This document shows, piece by piece, positions 1 to 11,897 of a DNA stretch of 64,000 bases; positions within the stretch are counted from its first letter, which is position 1, and each line of letters starts with the position of its first letter. The stretch covers positions 10,567,001 through 10,631,000 of the forward strand of contig CM049402.1 of NCBI GenBank assembly GCA_026929865.2. The letters run 5' to 3'. Below the pieces are notes generated by a model that saw only the letters and a list, made by a program, of their open reading frames with translations, made no database searches and was not told the origin of the DNA. Source of the DNA: Hyperoplus lanceolatus (lineage: Eukaryota; Chordata; Actinopteri; Uranoscopiformes; Ammodytidae). Position numbers and translations under genes: made by a program.

Positions 1-809
1 GCATATCCTCACACAGCAGTGTTTGTGCCACGAGCGGGGGACACTGAGACCCCCCATGAGATACAGATTCGGAGAATTCATCCCGGTGCAGTGACGGGCG
101 GCGGAGGGTTAATAATAAACTTCACAGTCCCTTTCAAAACACAGTTACAACGTGCTTAAACACAAAGAAAAACGCATAGATAAAACGGACTAAAAGCCGC
201 GAAAAATTAGCACAGTATATGTACAGTAGGCTTATGATTAGTGGAACTGTGCACTCCTGTCTGCCTGACTGAGGCAGAGAACAGCGTCAGTGTAAAAGTA
301 ATAGGCTGTATTACACCTCAATATTATCAGAATGAATCCAATAACATGCAGATAGGTTATTCTTTAATAGCCTAACTGCAGAGCTTATTCAAACGTTTTT
401 TTTTTTGCACTCATATATCTCCGTTTGTAGGCTATTTAAGATCCTAATTCGTTTAGTTTTCGTTGGTATCACTCCATGGAAAAATCCTTGGAGGCATTTT
501 TTTTTATTAGTTGTAAGAATGGCTTAATCTGTTTTGCAAAGGAACTCCATATATGATAGACCTACATGGCTTATAATAGGCCTATATCTGGATTAATTTT
601 ACACAAACACATTCGTTCTCGCACTTCATACATGTGCCGACGGAGTCGCCATTTCTCCTTTCTCCACTTTCTGTGCGTACGCATGGGTCAGAGTTTGCGT
701 GGAGGACCGCACATCTTCCCGTCAAGTTTGCTTTTTATAAATCCCAATGTTTGCGTAGAAATTGGCGTGCGCCCTCTTCTGGGCGTACGCCACGTTTATA
801 AATGAGGCC
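1..809. mobile_element. 3' part of non-autonomous TIR transposon (GGCCTCATTTAT family, member 1)
   Basis: The segment matches the right-hand two thirds of the complete element at 49,439-50,720 almost base for base, starting at that copy's position 49,908. It ends at 809 with the inverted terminus TTTATAAATGAGGCC followed by CCTGG. The complete sister copy is flanked by CCAGG, so CCTGG is probably this copy's target duplication. The left end lies outside the window. No intact coding frame is present; short frames are broken. Confidence 0.8.
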
Positions 810-3460
810 CCTGGACTGGCTGTGACAATGTGGCACTGCCTGGCTGAGATTTGTAATCCTCCCTTTTAGACTGGGGCTCTCTGGATAATGCATAGCAATC
901 ACAATTTCACAAATCTGCTGGGCATGCCCATATGCAAAGAACCAGAGAATGAAATAGTCAAAGTGCTAATTCTAACATTGGTCTTGTGTGACATTAAAAC
1001 CGCAATCCGCAGCCAAGGACTCTTTCTCCCTGCTCTTGTCTCTCTCCGTCACTCTGCTAAAGGCTTAACAGAATTTTTCAGGGCAACTCTCCAACCAATA
1101 CAGATGGGACCATGCAGATGCAGAAAGCCAGTAGTAAATAACATTGAGGATTTGAGGCTGGAAGAAGGCTGAGCTGATCTGGAGGATACATAGCGTACAA
1201 AGTGAAGTGTGTTTACATGGCTAGAGACGCATCCTGTTATAATGGTGTCACGGCTCAGTGGGAAAAGTCTTCATGTAAATGCCAGTGTGAATATAGTGTT
1301 TTGTCAACCATAGACTCAAGCTTGTGTGAGCGGTATTGTTTGACAGCAGGTATTTCTGCCTCTGAGTGAATGGTAAATGTCAAAGTGTGAAAGGAAAACT
1401 AACGTGGGTGGACAAAAAAATGCAAGATGTAGAATTTTTTGCCTCAACAATGAAATCAATAAATAAATAAGCAGTTTAATAAAATGTTAATACATGAGGA
1501 GAAATGATTTTCTCTCTCTCTATCTCTTTCTCTCTCTCTCTCCGTCTCTCACTCTCTATCTTGCCTAAAGTACTTTTGAGCTGTCAACTACATGTCACAG
1601 ATATTTGTCAGTTCAGTTGGTGTTTCAAAGTTGGGAAACGGAAAGGAAACTGAGCGACTGACAATAGAGCAAACTCCCACTGCTGATAATTACGATGCGA
1701 TGCGTATCAAAGGTCAAGCCGAAACCAATTAAGTGAACCGTGTATCCTCCTTAGTTATAGCAACATCAAATCCTTCAAAAATCGCATTGACATTTGAGTG
1801 GCCTTAACACACCCTTTTCAAAAAGCCCTACAGACCACCATGGTTTAAACATCACAGATCAATACAAAAGGTGAGTCCTTGGGTGGGTCTAGGGATGAGC
1901 GTTAGTCCAGACATGTCTGTAATAAAGCAGCAGAGATTATAGCTTAACTTTTTAAAACATTTGTTTTTTTGTTATGGACGAAACCAAGTTTTGGTTACCC
2001 AAATGCCGCTTGTAAATTCATACTGTGGTTCTCTGTATGTTCATGTCAATTTGTCTTATAGAGTATAGAAAGCAGAAGCCCCACTGACATTGGGGACTTT
2101 GACTCTCTCTGGAGACACGTTTACCCTTTTTCCACATCACATATTGTCTCACTAATTGGTCCTGGGTCGGCTGTAGGCAGTGTGTGTATACCATGATCAT
2201 ATGAATCAGTGTGCAGCAGATGTCTATTTAATCCTCCCACAGGGAGAGAGTGCTGGGCTGTCAGGGACACAGGGCCAGTGTCACCCACACACACTCATAC
2301 ACCCTTACAGAGCAATACTATTCAGCATTAAGCAAAGTGTGGAGGCAGGTTAACCATTCATGACCCGCAAAGTAGAGATAGGTCAATGAGCGGTCACCAT
2401 GGAAATAGGTTCATGTCGCATTGTGAAGGATTCTGTATTGCAGTCCTCATTGTGTCATTAAAGTGCAACGTGTAAATACAATAACTCTGTTTAATTTAAT
2501 CTCTGTTTTTTTTCTATATTCTAATATCACACACTGTGCAATTTCAACAAAGGAGCAACATTTGGATAACATATCAATATTTGCATTTCTCATCTCACTT
2601 GAGAGAATAATGAACAGCCAAACTGAAGCGTGGGCAAATACTGCATTTCTCTCTAACTCATATATAGTTTATATAAGTCATTAATTTGTTCTTAATTAGA
2701 GTAAAGCAGAACAATCCCGCCTCCCTCATATTTTCCTAAACCTGAAAAGTAAAAAAATAAATAACTCAAAGTAAAGTCAAACACAAAGATAATCAGCTTA
2801 GAATTTTGTATCAAACAAGTAACGATTTCAACAGGGAACATGTGAAAAAAACAACCCCTAATGAGTTACACGTCTCTGTCAAAATAAAGAGTGTGTGAGT
2901 GGAGCTGGGAGGGATTATATGCTAGTGAGTCTTTCTCTACAAAAGAGTAAAGAGGCTGATGAAAGAAAAAGAGATAAGAGACAAGAGACTACCATTCCAC
3001 AGCGGGGATGTGATAATAATAACCAAACATCTTCAACTATTAATCAAACATGTATGAAAAGGACTCACAACTCATTTTCACAATGTTTGTGTGTGTGTCT
3101 CTGTAGTGTGTGTGTGTGTACGTGTGTGTGAGTGTGTGTGTGTGTGTTTGTGTTTGTTTATGTCGCTGTGGTATGTTGATTCACAGTCTCCCATTGTTTG
3201 TTATTATGTAATTTCCTTCTGATGAACTCAATACGTCAGAAACGATAGCAAACTCTGGATAAACAGCAAACAGAAACACAGGCCTGTGAAGTGTAGGCTT
3301 GGGAGATATAGACGGCCGAAGATGAACAAGTGAAACGGATGAGGGGAATACACAGGAAGTGAGGTTAAAGGTGGAGATTCTGGTTGTCAAAATCACTTTT
3401 TGTTAAAATCTGCTACCTGTCCGAACTGTGTGTGATCGCTTAAACAAAAGTGTTTATACA
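810..3460. other. No gene recognised; probable SPOCK3 intron or flank
   Basis: Only short, unrelated frames occur here. A CT-rich stretch lies at about 1,508-1,552 and a (GT)n tract at about 3,087-3,167. I saw no exon with plausible splice sites and no clear transposon ends. Confidence 0.5.
3087..3167. repeat. Interrupted (GT)n microsatellite
   Basis: The tract consists of GT dinucleotides interrupted by CT, TA and TT steps. Its interruptions suggest an old array. Confidence 0.9.
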
Positions 3461-3461
3461 C

Positions 3462-4190
3462 AGCCTTGGCTCTGCAAACGGGCATGTTGCTAGCTATGGT
3501 GGACTCCCATTCTTTACATACCCGTTTACAGAGCCTAGATGTATTAACACTCGATATCTTTTTTTAAGATTTTTTTTGGGCATTTTCAAGCTTTATTTTA
3601 TATGGAGAGCAACAGAGTTGAAATGGGGAGACAGAGACAGGGGGGATGAAATGCAGTAAAGTTCCACGCGCCGGATTTGAACCAGCGGCCACTTCGACAA
3701 GGACTGAGTCCACATGGTACGCGCTCTACCCAATACACCACCGGAGCGCCTCCAAAAGTGGATTTTTTTTTAAGCGCATTCACAGTATAGACAGGGAGTG
3801 GATCCTTTGATGTATAGAAAGAAAGGCAGAAGAGAGATAGAAGTGACTGCAGTAAGGGGCACACATAAAGCTGGGTTGCAGGGTGTACTTTCTGCATGAA
3901 TATATTTTGTGTAAAGCAGAATTTTATGTTTCTTTCGATTGGTTTAGGGGGTCTACTTGCACCATTAAGCAGACGAATAAGATAATCATGTCACAGAACT
4001 ATGGGTCAGCTTGGCTGTTATACTTTCAGTTGGAGCGGAATAAAAATATATGCAAAATTCATGACATTGGCGAAGACGAAAAAGCAGTGCCCTTGCCCAC
4101 CTCAAAGAATGTCCACATGGAGAAAAGGCCACGCTATTTCGGAGATACGTACTAGCTAGCAACATACCCATTTACAGAGCCTAGGCAAAG
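3462..4190. mobile_element. Palindromic TIR (MITE-like) element interrupted by a SINE
   Basis: The left end (GGCTCTGCAAACGGGCATG, from about 3,468) is the imperfect inverted complement of the right end near 4,150-4,186 (CATACCCATTTACAGAGCC), and both ends include GCTAGCTA/TAGCTAGC. A second copy of the right-end motif, followed by TATTAACA, occurs at about 3,521-3,550. That suggests a nested or rearranged insertion. Target duplications could not be fixed. Between the ends lies the SINE at about 3,561-3,750. Confidence 0.5.
3561..3750 (-). mobile_element. tRNA-derived SINE
   Basis: Read on the minus strand from 3,750, the sequence begins GGCGCTCCGGTGGTGTATTG, has an A-box-like GGTAGAGCGC and the B box GGTTCAAATCC. 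It then has a body with CCCCATTTCAACTCTGTTGC and ends near AATAAAGC. The same tRNA-like head plus body occurs on the plus strand at 27,822-28,006, so the two copies define one family. It is a retroposed relic rather than a tRNA gene: the head does not fold into a full cloverleaf and is fused to a non-tRNA tail. Confidence 0.8.
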
Positions 4191-4205
4191 TATTAACATT
4201 GGATT

Positions 4206-7200
4206 TTTTTTGCGCACACACAGCACGTACAGATCGTGAGGAGATATTTTTGACGTTTTTGACAACAAGCATTCTCCAGAATCGCTGACTAGACCTTTAA
4301 CATAGAGACTATTCTCCTATAGATCAATGCATTACATTAACACACACAGACTACATACTGTGATCAATCAAACATGTTTCTCATCAGGCTCTGTGCGTGC
4401 TCCAATAAGCACATGGCACATTAGCAGCACAATCCTGACATGTTGATAATATCAGTATACTGAGGAGCTTGAACATATGTAATCTGGTGATGCAAAGCAG
4501 CCAACTGCCCTTATACTACAGACTTGGCTGAATCTACAGTTTTCTCTGATTCAGTTGGATTAGTCTGGATCTAAACACGTTTTTACAATGAGCTGCAAAT
4601 CCACCGCTGGACCGCTTTAAGTCCACAAGAAGTCTGGGAATCAGATTTACCACTGGTGGGTTTAATGGCTCGACGTTCAGTATCACCAACAAGTCATTTG
4701 TGATCCGACTGATTTAATTCATTAGACACTATGGAGGGAAGCCATTAATCGCAAAGTGATTCATCAGGGGAACGGATTTCTCCCATCAACCTCCTTTCTG
4801 TTGATTGGTTTCCAAGGGCGACCAGTCATTCATTAGTCAAACCGAGATCAGCAGGAGGTGACTGAAGCCACTTCACTCTCTCTCGAGTGTATCGACCCAC
4901 AATCAAGTGCTGTGGTCGGAGTTCTCAATGTGATTTTTTTTTGTAATCTTACCACACACACATTAGATTTGATTCTATTGAAAATTCATGTGTTTCTTTT
5001 CAATACCGTCCACATTGACCCGAGATATATATCGTATTTCACCATTCAGCCTAAAAATATTGGGATATGATAGTTTGTCCATGTAGTGTAGCCCTAACGT
5101 GTTTGCACTTGCTAAAGTCAAAAGGTCAAGTTGATAATGATGAGAGCGATGCCTGTATAACCAGCTGGGTAGAAAATGGGACCCACTATAGAAGCAATTC
5201 AGATGCACAAAAACAGCAAATGTTCCCAAAGCAGACACAGAATTACTGATTGATTCTCATTATTTATTTGCGGTGTAATTGTTTTGCCTTCCATTCCTCC
5301 CAGGTGTGGTGTTTGTGGAGGAGTAAACCACATTGTGCATCGTGATGTTAGCAGCTCCGCAGCAGGGGAGCCGTCATAATGCAGCTCAAGTGCTCTGGTG
5401 CAGGAGAACAGGCAAAACAGAAAAAAGAAAAGCGAGAAACAGGTTCTTATGTGCTTTCATAAAGAGCCTAATTGGCACAAAGCACCCTATACTTCAACTA
5501 GGTGGAATGTCTCTCCAGAGAAGACCACAGATGTCACTTTCTCAAGAGGACAAAGTCACCTCATTATGTCATGTCAAAACTGTTGCAGTGACTCATAGGC
5601 ACTGAGTGTACCGTGGGATGTGGGCAGTGTCAAAGCCCGGGGACATTTTGAAAGATGGAAAAGAACGTTATGGAAAAATGTGAAACATTTCATACAGTAT
5701 ATCCTACCTATATGAAATGGTTTCTAGACCGGGCTATGAGGAAAACAATGGTTTATTGCATCCTGTCTTTTATTGCTGTAGCTCCAGCCATCAGTTCTGT
5801 TGGTTGCAGTAATATTGTAGCAATGTAATTACTGAAATTTTAAAAACAGGTCCAATGAGGCAACAAACTGGAGTTGACAGATGAGCATGGAGGTGGAAAA
5901 CAAGCCTTCAGGTTGGTAAAACATCAACAACCTCCGAAATAAACAACTAAATATGTTGTACATATCAATGCCCTCAAGAATCACACAAGAAACAATGATT
6001 TGATACCTCCATCATTTGCCTCCTCCTCTCACAACTGTTACACGTCACGTCACTGTTGAATAAATCATTTGTGTGATGTGATAAGGCTATGGCTGAGGTC
6101 ATTAGATGTAGGCACAATTTAAACTTTAATAGCCACATAAGTAAGGTTATGGAACAACAATTCAATATCAAACTAAAACCATGGCAATAATATGCAATAT
6201 AAAATTATTTATTAGGTGACTGCGCTTTATAAACAAGCCCAAAGTCACTTGTAAATATCTGTCAGTTAAATTTCAAGTTATATACCATGTCATTAGTTCA
6301 GCATACCTAGTAAACTGGAGCAAAGTATTGTTTTTTGACAGACCAAGATGCTAACAAAACATTACAACCTGTGATTCACAAAAACTATTGCTCAACTGTT
6401 TTAACAGTATTCAATATTGTTGGCCAGTGACCTCAGCAGTAATTATACAACTAAGGCAACTGGCTTGTAGGTTTTTTGATTGATTGAGCAGCTTCGGGAA
6501 CAACCTCCCCTCACAAATTTCCGACTGCTAAAACAAGGGGGCTGTGTCCGTCAACTCATGTGACATTCCGAAACCGACAATTCGACATTTACGCTCTCTT
6601 CACACAGAATGGTTCAGCTGTAAACAATTTTGCAGTGACCTTTATTTTGGTGGGTACTATTTTATAGTATCCCAAAGCACTATGGCAAGAGTCATGAACT
6701 GAGGTTTTATAAGATCGAGGCATCACCACTGAAGAACATAAAGATGGAATATGAATAGTGACTTCCTGCTTTAGTGTGAGTGTGTTTAACCAAAAGTGAG
6801 TCTCGTTCCCACTTTTTTGCTGTATATAACTGTATAAAACAAATCAAATTTTTACAGTGACAGCTTGTATGTGTGTATGAAACCTCTGCTAAGCTGTATT
6901 TCCTTCATATTTTGACTCGGAATGACACCTGAAGATGATCATTTAACCTTAGAGACCTACTTCACCAGTGGAAATATGAAGGTGAATTGAACTCTGAGAC
7001 CCTATGTAGTATAAATGTACAAATATTTTAGGAATACGTTCGTCCTAGCCTGAGAAAAGGCAAAATGAGTGTGTTATGGCCTCACTGTCACACATGGGAA
7101 AATGTAGGGTTAGGATTAACAGGACAGCTGGGCCAAGGGAAGACTGAGGGAAGAAAAACCTCATTCATTATATTATAATAGCGATTTTATAATGATAGAA

Positions 7201-8011
7201 CGCTGGTTCAATATTGGTGAAGTATTCCTTTAAGGATTCCACTTCTCTGTGGCATCCAATAAAGTATAACCAGAATAACATCAACAATGAAGCAATCTCT
7301 GTTTGGTCTCTGGCCTAATTGAATTGAGACTTACTAAAAGTATTATCATTATAGTTGAAATGCACAGTAAAACCAGCCACTACGAAAGGTTGGACCTTAG
7401 GGGAAAACAAAGCAGAGCCTCCATGTTTGGAGAACAGTGTGTCATTCTTAAAGTGGCTATGAGAAACTTTCAGTTTGTATTAATCCTAGCGGCCCCTTTG
7501 GACAAAACAGTAGACACCAGCTGATGTTCATAGTTGAGCATACCGGGAAAACGGTATTATGAAAAACTATATAAAAATAGCAATCAAAAGTTCCTTGTAG
7601 CTACTTTAACTTATGTGTTAGTTCATCAATGTTTTAATATCTATATCAGGCATCTGTGCATGTGCTACTCCTGTATGTTGGTATAGTAGATTCCTCCATA
7701 ACATCTGATATTTATTATTTAGTCCCTGGTCAAGAGGATGGAGCTCTGTTTACGTGTTGTCTTTAGTCATCTCTGTAAAACTCTAGAAGAGGCAGTGAGA
7801 CGAGACTGCTCATTAGGTTCAGTATCCACGATGGAGCTGGCCCAGATATAAACCTACTCAGCAACTCTCTCCCTGAAGAGTTACAGTTACTGTGCTACAG
7901 ATATGCAAAAGCAAAAGCGAAGCCAGCACGCAACAGAACAGGATCGCTGGTGGAGAGATTTTAAGTGTGTTGGGCTGTTCAGAGAGTTGCAATCAAATCA
8001 ACCCCCCCACC

Positions 8012-8015
<4 letters not shown>
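4206..8015. other. No gene recognised; intronic or intergenic
   Basis: The stretch holds scattered short frames only. Near 4,980-5,094, read on the minus strand, is the start TTAGGGCTACACTACATGG followed by repeated ATATCG-type motifs. This resembles the terminus of a common vertebrate hAT-type repeat. No exon or transposase frame was found. Confidence 0.45.
4980..5094 (-). mobile_element. Fragment of hAT-like repeat end
   Basis: The minus strand starts with AGGGCTACACTACATGG and continues with ATATCATATCCC and CGATATATATC. This resembles the AGGGCTGCACGATATGG ends of widespread vertebrate hAT-type repeats. Only one end is seen and there is no target duplication. Confidence 0.4.

Positions 8016-8094
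<79 letters not shown>
8016..8094. repeat. (TG)n microsatellite followed by (GA)n
   Basis: An almost uninterrupted TG array of about 78 bp, followed by a GA-rich tract at about 8,105-8,135. Confidence 0.95.
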
Positions 8095-8096
<2 letters not shown>

Positions 8097-8103
8097 CGCG
8101 TGT

Positions 8104-8135
<32 letters not shown>

Positions 8136-8320
8136 CACCATGCGACTGAGAGTGTGAGTGAGTTTTAAGAAAGTGTTTTTAATAATTGAGTTTAGTCAAG
8201 AGTTACTAGTGGTACAAGAGAATTACATAGTTAAGTGTGATTGATTAACGAGGGCATTATTGCCATAGAAAGTACATCAGCAGAAGTTAACTGTGAACAA
8301 GTTACGGCACCTGGCCATGG

Positions 8321-8329
8321 ACACACACA

Positions 8330-8422
<93 letters not shown>
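8321..8422. repeat. (CACG)n then (CA)n microsatellite
   Basis: The array has GCAC tetranucleotide repeats at about 8,326-8,362, then a pure CA array to 8,422. It is opposite in sense to the TG array about 230 bp upstream. Confidence 0.95.
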
Positions 8423-8425
<3 letters not shown>

Positions 8426-8549
8426 TAAAAGGACTATTTATTTTTTTGCAACAGCTGGCTTTATTTGGGGCCCTGATCATCTACGTGCTGTTACATTGCA
8501 CCATTAAAAGTCTGAGAGTGAAGGATGATTCATGTGAGGTAAACAGCAA

Positions 8550-8605
8550 ATAAGAACACAAAGCCGAAGGCGCTAACCACTGCACTAACTGTGCCGCCCT
8601 CTACA
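8550..8605 (-). mobile_element. Short SINE-like fragment (GGCGGCAC head)
   Basis: On the minus strand the sequence reads GGGCGGCACAGTTAGTGCAG and then TGGTTAGCGC. This resembles the GGCGGCACGGTGG...GTGGTTAGC head of a tRNA-like repeat common in fish. Only about 50 bp are recognisable. Confidence 0.45.
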
Positions 8606-9412
8606 TTAACTGACTGTTTTAAATCACTGTTTAGCTCAGTGTTCATGTTTTTGTTTGGTTTGTGTGTTGTCTTAGATGGTTTCTGATAAGACACAGGTCC
8701 CAACATTCCTGCTGCTTCATCATTCTCTCACATATTTATAAAAAGTCAATGATTGAATTTTAGAAATTAAATCAATGAGAGCCAGATATCACAACTTTAC
8801 AATGTATGATACACAGAGGCGACATATTGCAAATGTACCGTATAACCTTAAGACACGTTTAAAGTGTTCAAAGTCCTTTTAAGTTCTGTTTGAAGTTAAT
8901 TGGAAGTAAAAGAGTCTTGTGTTCTCCAGAACTAATACAAAGATATGTTGAGAGTTGTGGTGCATACTTTCTTTCAAATTCAATTGACGTGAAGGGAACA
9001 GAACATGATAAAAAAAAAACAATCCTTTACAGTCTTTGTCCTGTGGTAATGATGGCAACATAATCCATTTTTCTATTAAAAAAAATTGTTCTTGTGATTG
9101 AATGGAAAAGTGAACTACAGGATAATTCAAAAATCATACAGGAATAAGTGAACAATACCTGAATTTCGGCACCAAAAATAGCTTCTCCAGAGTAAAATAT
9201 AAGCCATTTTCTCTGATTACCTGACTTAGAAAAGGCCATAGTGTATCTGATAACATAAAAACAAGACATTGTATATGGAAAAACATTCAATGCCAGTTAT
9301 CAGTAACTGACATGTTTCCAAACTTGATGCTATTGACACGTTATGGTCCTAGCATTCAAAAAGTATTGAGGTTTCATGAACATTGTAATCCCATCCAAAC
9401 AGCAGGACTCAC

Positions 9413-9458
9413 CTTGGTCTAGAGACTTGGCAGGAGCCCAGCTTTTGAAGTAGTCATC
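9413..9458 (-). CDS. spock3: Testican-3-like (SPOCK3) exon, DDYF exon
   Basis: Testicans are secreted, calcium-binding chondroitin/heparan-sulfate proteoglycans of the extracellular matrix. On the minus strand a 46-bp exon is bounded by an acceptor (TTTCCACTCAG) and a donor (GTGAGTCC). It translates to DDYFKSWAPAKSLDQ plus one leftover base G. Testicans have a conserved segment of the form DDYFRxWxPxKPFDQ followed by Ala, and the leftover G suits an Ala codon in the next exon, so sequence and phase both agree. The 9-bp exon 2.07 kb upstream (11,527-11,535) supplies E-A-E, equivalent to the EVE that precedes DDYF in testican-3 as I recall it. Neither the following cysteine-rich exon (DPAKDPC region) nor the signal-peptide exons were found. 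Family assignment is likely; the paralogue rests mainly on the microexon. Confidence 0.7.
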
Positions 9459-10660
9459 CTGAGTGGAAACACAACATAAGAAACTGGGTTAAGAAAAAAC
9501 AATACTCCATGCTGATTATATATTTGAATTATTTTTTAGACCACAGAGAGAACCGCCCATATACTAAGACACTCTACTGAGGAAATATGAGCTAATTTTT
9601 ATTTCCTTTTGTTCTTTCATATTTGTGTTTGGTAGAAGCGAATGATTACAATAGAAAAAGGACACAGAGAGGTAACAACTTCAAAATATAGGACATACAT
9701 TTACAAAGAGAAACATGCAGGAGACACCCTGGAGAGTTTAGAAAGTTACAGGCTCTAGTAAAAGAAGAAGAAGAAGAATATGTTTAACTTGAACAAAAAC
9801 ATTTCACGTCAAGGTTTAAAAACAATTACTACAGCTCTAGAATGAAAAGGAAAGAAAAGGGACTTTGTAGTGTTTATTTCTCGGTTTCCAAAAATCTTAA
9901 TTGAGGAAGCGTACATTCTTTTCAATTTTTTTTAATCAAATACAACATAGTATAAAGTCATGTACGGAGTAAGAGGATTGTTCTTTAGCATCACAAGCAT
10001 ATCAATGTCACAGATACAAGTGAAAGGATTAGTTAAAATAGTCTATGCAGTTTATAGAACTAAAATATGCATGAAGGCAGGAGTGGTATAGATGTTGTGT
10101 TTGCATATTGCAGTGTAGTAGCAGCTGCAACAGAGCACTCTCAGGATAATCTGCTGATGAGCCTTTAAAGGCACTACAATGGTTTATTACACACTATAAT
10201 GTAGTTGTAAGCAGATTTTAAGTGTTTAATGATGTTCAGTATTAGTCAATAAGTTTTGCTATTTTAGTTTATTACAACACTTTGTAGTACATATATCTAT
10301 ACACCCCCCCATAGTATTCCCCCTAGATTTAGTTGTTGGTTGGGATGTACACACAAGCAACTGAATATACTGGACCTCACTACACAGCCTATTGCTCAGA
10401 TAGTAGCACTATTTTTCAAAGTGTGAGGAGATCTATCAATCTATCCATCCATCTATCCATCCATCCATCAAGCTTTTCTACACCGGCATTTACTAACGAG
10501 TGCCCCTGGGAGGAGCTATGGTGTTAAAAAATACATTAATAAACACTTATATCTGCTAACAACCACAGTGGATTCTAAATCATTTATGTAATGCTTATAA
10601 ATTCCTTACTACTCTCAAGGGTTTTCTCCACATCGCAAGCTATATACCGTGCATGCACAG

Positions 10661-10714
10661 ACACACACAAACACAAACACAAACACAAACACAAACACAA
10701 ACACACACACACAC
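10661..10714. repeat. (CA)n/(CAAACA)n microsatellite
   Basis: A mixed ACAC and AAACAC array. In the duplicated copy (about 55,760-55,830) the same place has CA followed by CT-rich repeats, so it has diverged since duplication. Confidence 0.9.
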
Positions 10715-10863
10715 ACTGAAGTGGTGCCTGGAGCGAGCCATTTGTGTGTCAGCTGGAAGTGAGCCTGTGTCAGTGACACTATGTGAACTTGGCAGAGAAA
10801 ACCTGCTGGGTTTAAAAGCAGGATCTCTACATCCTTTATTATTAAATAAAAGAGGTAGAGAAG

Positions 10864-10867
<4 letters not shown>

Positions 10868-10914
<47 letters not shown>
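10868..10914. repeat. (GA)n microsatellite
   Basis: A pure GA array of about 46 bp; the duplicate at about 55,978-56,025 is shorter and interrupted. Confidence 0.9.
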
Positions 10915-10917
<3 letters not shown>

Positions 10918-11526
10918 AGGAGAGCGGAAGCTAAATGAACCAGTCACAGAAAACAGTCCACATAAAATGGACAGCTGACCCGCTCATCCAGTCCTTGTTC
11001 TATAAATGACAACTGTCGACCACTGAGCCAACAGAAAAGTTTGAAATGGGACGATGAAACCTAATTAGCTTCTCCCTTAGGTCTTCCCTTTACGCATGTC
11101 CTCACTTTTTTATTTCTTATTTTATGTCAGTCGCTCCTGCTCTGTCTCTACTATAAAATGATCCTTTATGGCGGTGAAAGTGCAAAGTAGGATAATAATG
11201 GTTTGAAGCTATAGAAGCAATCAGGCCATCCCTTAAGGTGTACAGTATATAACGCCCCTAATCGGTCGTTAAGGTAAGGTATGCATACCCAAACCGCTAT
11301 ACCTGTAAGACTATAGCAACATTTTGATATGCAATACTACACCACATTATGTCCAACCAGCCACCCAACCTGCTGTGCATTTTAATAAGCAACACCTTTC
11401 CAGCTCTGCAAAAATGCATTGAAGCAAGTGCTAGACAAATAATTCAATGTCTGGGGCTTCCAGTAAAGTACCGCAGTATGTAACAGAGTAGTATAATCAA
11501 AGAAATTACACAATGAATGTACTCAC

Positions 11527-11535
11527 CTCCGCTTC
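11527..11535 (-). CDS. spock3: 9-nt SPOCK3 microexon, copy 1 (E-A-E)
   Basis: On the minus strand the nine bases GAAGCGGAG lie between an acceptor (CGCTTACTTAAAG, preceded by a long CT-rich tract) and a perfect donor (GTGAGTAC). They encode E-A-E in phase 0 at both ends, so inclusion or skipping keeps the frame. As I recall, human testican-3 has EVE immediately before DDYF. The next exon on this strand (9,413-9,458) begins with the codons for DDYF. The order, phase and sequence fit a testican-3 microexon. An identical copy lies at 56,679-56,687. Nine bases alone cannot prove homology; the neighbouring DDYF exon is the main support. Confidence 0.65.
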
Positions 11536-11853
11536 CTTTAAGTAAGCGTAGAAGGAGACAGAGAGAGAAATAGAGGGAAGAGAGAAGAGAGAGAGAAAGA
11601 AAGGTTAGTGATTATGGCACAGTATGCTCTGTCTATCAGATCTATGACAACCATAATGTGTTACCCCTCCTGAATACTGAGCTCCACTCTTGAGATTCAT
11701 TTATTAGGAATCTGATTCCGAAGATGGAAGAATACCAAAGGACTCACACATACACACACTCGCGCTCGCAGACTTATTTGATGTGACATGTAATTTGAAA
11801 CACATTTAGGGGCAAATTGTACAGGCTTAGATTGGAGACATAGCATAAAGGGA

Positions 11854-11861
<8 letters not shown>

Positions 11862-11894
<33 letters not shown>
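11862..11894. repeat. (GA)n microsatellite
   Basis: A pure GA array of about 33 bp, shorter in the duplicate near 57,009-57,026. Confidence 0.9.

Positions 11895-11897
<3 letters not shown>

Noticed and set aside
888-1172. 94-codon plus-strand frame
   Set aside because: No homology I recognise, no splice context, and it lies in repeat-rich sequence; length is expected by chance.
7892-8553. Overlapping frames on both strands rich in Cys-Val or Thr-His repeats
   Set aside because: They are translations of the (TG)n and (CA)n arrays; dinucleotide repeats are open in all frames.
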